Of a stretch of DNA of 64,000 nucleotides, positions 59,146 to 64,000 are shown in pieces. The notes beneath the pieces were generated by a model. It saw only the letters and a program-made list of their open reading frames with translations, was not told the origin of the DNA and made no database searches. Origin of the DNA: Begonia masoniana (Eukaryota > Streptophyta > Magnoliopsida > Cucurbitales > Begoniaceae); contig CM039509.1 of NCBI GenBank assembly GCA_022432975.1, positions 42,814,209 to 42,878,208 of the forward strand. Reading direction: 5' to 3'. A program made the position numbers and the translations under genes. Position 1 is the stretch's first letter. Every line of letters starts with the position of its first letter.

Positions 59146-59548
59146 TCTATTCACTTTCTTGGCATTTTTCTATCCTTTTTGCTTTGGTCTCATTGTTACC
59201 GACAGAATAGTGCGTAATGCTGTAGGCGTTAGTAGCAGCGGGTGGGAGCAGAGGAAAAATTGTTGACAATCTTGTTCGGAGACTCGAAAGAAAATTCTCA
59301 CTGAATGTCGGCGGCGGGTTGCAAGCAGTGAACAACCCTAAAATTGCTTTGAGAGAAATTGGGTGAGATGGAGTAGACAAGTAATAGCGAGATTCAAAAT
59401 TCATTTAAACAACAAAATTATAATAAAAAAAAATAATAGAATAGAATGCAACTAAAAAAAATTAACACATAAAAGGATATTTTTGAGGGATGCCTCCCTC
59501 ACAGCGCTAAGTTTATACTTAAGTCTTCAGCCAGACTTCCCTTTTTGC
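59146..59548 (-). other. Spacer between gag-pol and the env-position ORF
   Basis: Holds an 85-codon frame (59404-59147, minus; MNFESRYYLSTPSHP) without domain. It ends next to the downstream ATG and could be part of a longer N-terminus, but frames do not join. The rest is A-rich. Confidence 0.4.
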
Positions 59549-62500
59549 TCATTTTTCTTCCAGATTTTGTAGGGAAATTGACATAATCCTTGTCAATTTC
59601 TCTCCAAAATAATGCTTTATCCGTTGACCATTTACCTTAAAAGTTCTTCCATTTTTCTCATCATGCAACTCTACTGCTCCGTATGGAAATACCTCCATTA
59701 TTTCAAATGGCCCAGACCACCTCGATTTGAGCTTTCCTGGGAAAAGTTTCATCCTGGAATTAAATAGCAAGACTTTTTCACCTTTCAAAAACGTCCTGAC
59801 TTGCAGCTTTTTATCATGCCATTTTTTAACCTTCTCCTTATAAAGTTTTGCATTTTCGTATGCGCTCAACCTTAACTCTTCCAGCTCTTGTAACTGCAAA
59901 AACCTATTCTTTCCTGCTCGTAGTAAATCCAGGTTTAGGGTTTTGATTGCCCAGTACGCTTTATGCTCTAGCTCTACTGGTAAATGGCAAGCTTTCCCAT
60001 AAATCAAATTGTAAGGCGTTGTGCCCAAAGGTGTTTTATATGCTGTTCTGTAAGCCCATAACGCATCATCTAATTTTAATGACCAATCTTTTCTGTTTGG
60101 ATTCACCACCTTCTCCAGAATTCGTTTTACTTCCCTGTTAGATACTTCTGCTTGTCCATTACTATGAGGATGGTAAGCTGTAGTTATTTTATGTCTGACT
60201 CCATATTTTCCCAGTAAACCAGTGAACATCCTATTGCAGAAATGTGAACCTCCATCACTTATAATTGCTCGCGGTGTTCCAAAACGTGTAAAAATGTTTT
60301 TCTGCAAAAATTTCAGAACACTCTTCCCTTCATTATTTGGAAGTGCCACTGCTTCAACCCATTTAGATACGTAATCCACAGCCAATAAAATGTATTGGTT
60401 TCCAAAAGAAGGTGGAAAAAGTCCCATGAAGTCTATACCCCATACGTCGAATATTTCCACTTCCAAAATATTTGTAAGTGGCAGCTCGTGTTTCCTTGAG
60501 ATGTTCCCTGTTCTTTGACACCTGTCACATTTTTGAACAAACTCATTAGCATCCTTAAAAAGGGAGGGCCAGTACAAACCTGACTGTAGAACTTTGGCAG
60601 CTGTTCTAGTTCCTCCATAATGACCGCCATATGATGCTGCATGGCATTGCTGCAGCACTGATTGTATTTCTTCTTCAGGAACACATCTTCTTAACAACTG
60701 GTCAGCACACTGTTTGAAAAGAAATGGCTCGTCCCAGAAATAATACTTAACATCTTTCATGAACTTCCTTCTCTGCTGATAATCCAAATCAAACGGTATT
60801 ATATTGCTTACAATGTAATTCACAAAGTCAGCATACCAAGGAGCTGAAGACGTTTCCAGTTTCAGTATTTGCTCATCAGGGAAAGACTCTTTTATAATCC
60901 CTTCATCTTGCTGATTACCCATATTCTCCAGACAAGATAAATGATCGGCTACTTGGTTTTCGCACCCTTTTCTGTCACGAATCTCCACATCAAACTCTTG
61001 AAGTAAAAGAACCCATCTGATGAGCCTCGGTTTAGCATCCTTCTTTGCAACCAAATATTTTATTGCTGCATGGTCAGTGTAAACAATAACCCTTGTGCCA
61101 ATTAAATATGCTCTGAATTTGTCAAATGCAAACACCACCGCTAACATTTCTTTCTCCGTGGTTGTGTAATTCTTTTGAGCCTCATTCAAAGTTTTGCTGG
61201 CATAATAAATAGAGTGAAATAATTTGTCTTTCTTCTGCCCGAGAACTACTCCCACTGCATAATCACTCGCGTCACACATAAGGATAAAAGGTGAGTTCCA
61301 GTCGGGTGCAGCTATTACTGGTGCTGTGATCAGCTTTTGTTTCAGCAAGTTAAAAGCTTCCAGACAGTTTTTGTCGAAGTTAAATGGTATATTCTGCTCC
61401 AGTAAACTGCATAAGGGCTTCGATATTTTAGAGAAATCTTTGATGAAGCGCCTGTAAAATCCTGCATGCCCCAAAAAGCTTCTGATTCCCTTCACTGTTT
61501 TTGGTGGAGGTAGCTTCTCAATAATTTCGATCTTCGCTTTATCCACTTCTAAGCCTTTGTTTGAAACCTTGTGTCCAAGAACTATGCCTTCTGGAACCAT
61601 AAAATTGCACTTTTCCCAGTTTAAAACCAGGTTAGTTTCCATGCATCTTTTCAACACTTTCTCCAAGTTTTCCAGACACTTGTCAAAAGAATCTCCAACA
61701 ATGGAAAAATCATCCATAAAGACTTCCAAACTTTCTTCAATCATGTCCGAGAAAATGGCCATCATACAACGCTGGAATGTAGCAGAAGCGTTACATAACC
61801 CAAAGGGCATTCTTCTGAAGGCAAATGTTCCATATGGGCAGGTGAAAGTCGTCTTCTCCTGATCTTCTGGTGCTATTGTGATCTGGTTATAACCTGAATA
61901 CCCGTCTAAGAAACAGTAGAATTTCTTTCCTGCTAACCTGTCCAGCATTTGATCTATAAAGGGAAGAGGGAAATGATCTTTTCGAGTTGCTTTATTCAAC
62001 TTCCTATAGTCCATGCATATCCTCCACCTTGTTACGGTTCTAGTTGGAATTAGTTCACTTTTCTCATTCGCCACTACAGTTGTTCCTCCTTTCTTTGGAA
62101 CACAATGAATCGGGCTGATCCACGAGCTGTCAGAAATGGGGTCGATAATGCCCGCATCCAACCACTTGAGTATTTCTTTCTTCACCACTTCTTTCATAAT
62201 CGGATTTAACCTTCGCTGTTGATCTATGGTTGGAGTGATCCCTTCTTCCAATCTGATCTTGTGCATACAGATGCTTGGACTTATTCCTTTTATATCCTTC
62301 ACTGTCCAAGCTAAAGCTAGCTTATATCTCTTTAGAACTTCCACTAATTCTTGCTCCTGCATGTTAGACAAAGCAGTAGAAATAATAGCAGGAAATGTCT
62401 TTTTGAGTCCAAGAAATACATACTTCAGGTGCGGTGGCAATTGTTTGAGTTCCACTGTGGGTGCTTCTTCGCTAGATTGTTGCCAATCATTTTTGTCATC

Positions 62501-63997
62501 TTCGTTTCTGATTAATGCTTCAAACTGCCTTCGATATCCGCCTGAAAATTGTTTTATTTCTGCTGCTTTATTTTCCTCTGAAATATTGAAGCACTCTTCT
62601 TCGTCATAAGGATATTTCATGGCCTTTAGAACATTGAAGGTAACTTGCTGGTCGTTAACTCGCATCGTCAGTTCTCCTCTCTGAACATCAATCAGAGTTC
62701 TGCCAGTAGCTAAAAATGGTCTTCCTAAAATTATTGGTACCTCTCGATCAGCTTCATAATCAAGTATAATGAAATCCGCAGGGAAAATGAATTTGTCCAC
62801 CTTTACTAACACGTCTTCTATCTTTCCCTGAGGATGGGTTAATGATCGGTCAGCAAGCTGCAAAGTTACCGTTGTTGGCCGAGCTTCTCCAATTCCCAGC
62901 TTCTTAAAGATTGACATGGGCATCAGATTTATGCTAGCTCCCAGATCACACAGAGCTTTCCCAAAATAATTGTTCCCGATGGTACAAGGAATGGTGAAGC
63001 TACCAGGATCCTTCAATTTTGGTGGGATCTTATTCTGTAAAATGTAACTGGTTTCCTCAGTCATGGCCACCATCTCATATTCTCCCAACCTCCTCTTTTT
63101 GGATAAGATATCCTTCATAAATTTAGTATAATTCGGCATTTGTTCAAGAGCTTCCACAAGAGGTACATTTATATGGAGTTGCTTCAAAACATCCAAGAAT
63201 TTTTTAAACTGTTTTTCCTGGTTGTGTTTTTGTAGCCTCTGTGGAAATGGTGGAGGTGGTCTCTGGAGTTGCTCTTCTGCATGTCGCTGCTGTGGCGATG
63301 CTGCGGGCGAAACTGCAGCATTTGTATTAATTTTTCCAGAATTAGAATTATTCTCTTCGGCCTCTTGAGGTCTTTCTTTCTCAATCCCCACTTCTCTTTC
63401 CTGTAAACCCTCAGTACTGGGTTGTTGTTCTGCTTCTCCTTCTTGGTCATTCTTCTTTGATTTCTCTGCCTTCTGTGGTTTCTCTGGAATCTCCACTTCT
63501 CTACCATTTCTTAATATTATTGCTTTACAGTGTTCTTTGCCCGATCTTTGTGGAATTTCTGTGTTGCTAGGTAATTGTCCATTGCTCCTCGAATTCGAAG
63601 ATTGAGCTAGCTGCCCCAGTTGGGTTTCAATATTCTTTATCGAAGCTGCCAAATTTTGCAAAATTATATCTGTTTTTGCAACATACTCCCTTGCGAAGTT
63701 GTCTGGTTTCTCTTGAACTGCTGGCTTCTGGAGTTGCTGATTGTAGTTCTGGACATAGTTTTCAGCAGATCTTGCAGGTACAGCATTGTTCTGTTGTTGT
63801 GAACTCCATTGGAAGTTTGGATGCTGTCTCCATCCAGGGTTGTACGTCTGTGAATATGGGTTGTTATTTTTGTTATACCCCACGTAATTTACTGACTCGG
63901 GATTCGTTGGACATGAGCTATCATTATGGTTCTCCCCGCAGAAGATGCATGAAAGCTCTCTTACTAGTGGTTGCTGTTGTCTGTTCATAGCTTTCAT
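59549..63997 (-). CDS. gag-pol polyprotein of Athila-like element B, long open frame
   Basis: At least 1,482 codons without a stop, open at the window edge, so the gag start is not seen. Approximate residues: knuckle [13 protein letters not shown] 18-30; Gln/Pro-rich linker to 230; protease [10 protein letters not shown] 350; RT with [13 protein letters not shown] and VFMDDFS 757; RNase [12 protein letters not shown] 905 and [10 protein letters not shown]; integrase HHCC about 1110-1160 (CDRCQRTG), core WGIDFMG 1190, ISDGGSHF 1247, GQAEVSNRE 1283. All expected catalytic acids of these enzymes appear present. The end lacks a chromodomain, as usual for Athila. It would process, reverse-transcribe and integrate the element. 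The frame fits a young copy; activity is unproven. Confidence 0.92.
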   Translation of the reverse strand: MKAMNRQQQPLVRELSCIFCGENHNDSSCPTNPESVNYVGYNKNNNPYSQTYNPGWRQHPNFQWSSQQQNNAVPARSAENYVQNYNQQLQKPAVQEKPDNFAREYVAKTDIILQNLAASIKNIETQLGQLAQSSNSRSNGQLPSNTEIPQRSGKEHCKAIILRNGREVEIPEKPQKAEKSKKNDQEGEAEQQPSTEGLQEREVGIEKERPQEAEENNSNSGKINTNAAVSPAASPQQRHAEEQLQRPPPPFPQRLQKHNQEKQFKKFLDVLKQLHINVPLVEALEQMPNYTKFMKDILSKKRRLGEYEMVAMTEETSYILQNKIPPKLKDPGSFTIPCTIGNNYFGKALCDLGASINLMPMSIFKKLGIGEARPTTVTLQLADRSLTHPQGKIEDVLVKVDKFIFPADFIILDYEADREVPIILGRPFLATGRTLIDVQRGELTMRVNDQQVTFNVLKAMKYPYDEEECFNISEENKAAEIKQFSGGYRRQFEALIRNEDDKNDWQQSSEEAPTVELKQLPPHLKYVFLGLKKTFPAIISTALSNMQEQELVEVLKRYKLALAWTVKDIKGISPSICMHKIRLEEGITPTIDQQRRLNPIMKEVVKKEILKWLDAGIIDPISDSSWISPIHCVPKKGGTTVVANEKSELIPTRTVTRWRICMDYRKLNKATRKDHFPLPFIDQMLDRLAGKKFYCFLDGYSGYNQITIAPEDQEKTTFTCPYGTFAFRRMPFGLCNASATFQRCMMAIFSDMIEESLEVFMDDFSIVGDSFDKCLENLEKVLKRCMETNLVLNWEKCNFMVPEGIVLGHKVSNKGLEVDKAKIEIIEKLPPPKTVKGIRSFLGHAGFYRRFIKDFSKISKPLCSLLEQNIPFNFDKNCLEAFNLLKQKLITAPVIAAPDWNSPFILMCDASDYAVGVVLGQKKDKLFHSIYYASKTLNEAQKNYTTTEKEMLAVVFAFDKFRAYLIGTRVIVYTDHAAIKYLVAKKDAKPRLIRWVLLLQEFDVEIRDRKGCENQVADHLSCLENMGNQQDEGIIKESFPDEQILKLETSSAPWYADFVNYIVSNIIPFDLDYQQRRKFMKDVKYYFWDEPFLFKQCADQLLRRCVPEEEIQSVLQQCHAASYGGHYGGTRTAAKVLQSGLYWPSLFKDANEFVQKCDRCQRTGNISRKHELPLTNILEVEIFDVWGIDFMGLFPPSFGNQYILLAVDYVSKWVEAVALPNNEGKSVLKFLQKNIFTRFGTPRAIISDGGSHFCNRMFTGLLGKYGVRHKITTAYHPHSNGQAEVSNREVKRILEKVVNPNRKDWSLKLDDALWAYRTAYKTPLGTTPYNLIYGKACHLPVELEHKAYWAIKTLNLDLLRAGKNRFLQLQELEELRLSAYENAKLYKEKVKKWHDKKLQVRTFLKGEKVLLFNSRMKLFPGKLKSRWSGPFEIMEVFPYGAVELHDEKNGRTFKVNGQRIKHYFGEKLTRIMSISLQNLEEK

Positions 63998-64000
63998 CGC

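Larger units (their letters stand above)
55359..64000 (-). mobile_element. Athila-like Ty3/gypsy element B (3' part)
   Basis: Minus-strand element inserted in the CRM-like gag; the base group CCAAG (55354-55358) is its likely TSD, whose partner is outside. Visible: 3' LTR, long 3' untranslated region with several polypurine-like motifs, an ORF in the env position, and gag-pol open to the window edge. The PBS and 5' LTR lie beyond 64000. Related to element A, but the LTR sequences differ, so it is another family. Confidence 0.88.

Noticed and set aside
1..64000. Integrated plant pararetrovirus sequence
   Set aside because: Every reverse transcriptase seen is accompanied by integrase or LTRs of Ty1/copia or Ty3/gypsy type; no movement-protein or coat motif of pararetroviruses was seen.

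Overview
The window is plant nuclear DNA, most likely from a dicot: plant-specific LTR-retrotransposon lineages (Athila-like, Tekay/Del, CRM-like and Reina-like Ty3/gypsy; Tork-like and another Ty1/copia), Mutator-like DNA transposons with 9-bp duplications, UGT85-type glucosyltransferase sequence, and AT-rich introns. The species cannot be named from what is visible. Almost everything is transposon; no intact host gene was found. Confidence is high for element boundaries supported by LTRs, primer-binding sites (PBS) and target-site duplications (TSD), and lower for lineage names, which rest on recognising motifs.

Layout. 1-5936: 5' part of a minus-strand Athila-like element (LTR 4213-5936, gag-pol 1-4099 with one frameshift). 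5937-6671: remnant of a minus-strand host gene whose ATG is at 6665. 6672-21294: a minus-strand copia element inserted just upstream of that ATG, itself split by a plus-strand 9.8-kb Tekay-like chromovirus (9208-18988, TSD GTATA). 21295-21480: host 5' flank. About 21481-25330: decayed Mutator-like element (MULE B) with convergent transposase and second ORF. 25522-29285: two exons of a plus-strand host coiled-coil gene, whose intron carries a 1.5-kb Pack-MULE (27335-28845) holding a UGT85-like gene fragment. 30410-33369: a second MULE (A), interrupted by a CRM-like solo LTR (30464-31751) and carrying a 241-bp tandem array. 33370-40145: a complete non-autonomous chromovirus with two LTRs and only gag plus protease. 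40146-40770: unassigned. About 40770-50740: minus-strand Reina-like chromovirus, split inside its reverse transcriptase by a Tork-like copia (43820-49456, TSD GTTTT). About 50741-55358: minus-strand CRM-like element fused head-to-tail with the Reina-like one. 55359-64000: minus-strand Athila-like element inserted in the CRM gag, with a long open gag-pol frame running off the window.

Relations. The nesting gives a relative order: host gene < copia < Tekay; Reina-like < Tork-like; CRM-like < Athila B; MULE A < CRM solo LTR and the gag-only element. The gag-only element and the solo LTR share a core-promoter motif, so a CRM-type autonomous partner is plausible. A protein class I identify as the putative plant transposon protein domain occurs in both a MULE and the Athila env position. 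The most notable objects are the gag-protease-only chromovirus with its unfamiliar C-terminal tail, the Pack-MULE with captured UGT85 sequence, and the tandem repeats tied to element termini.
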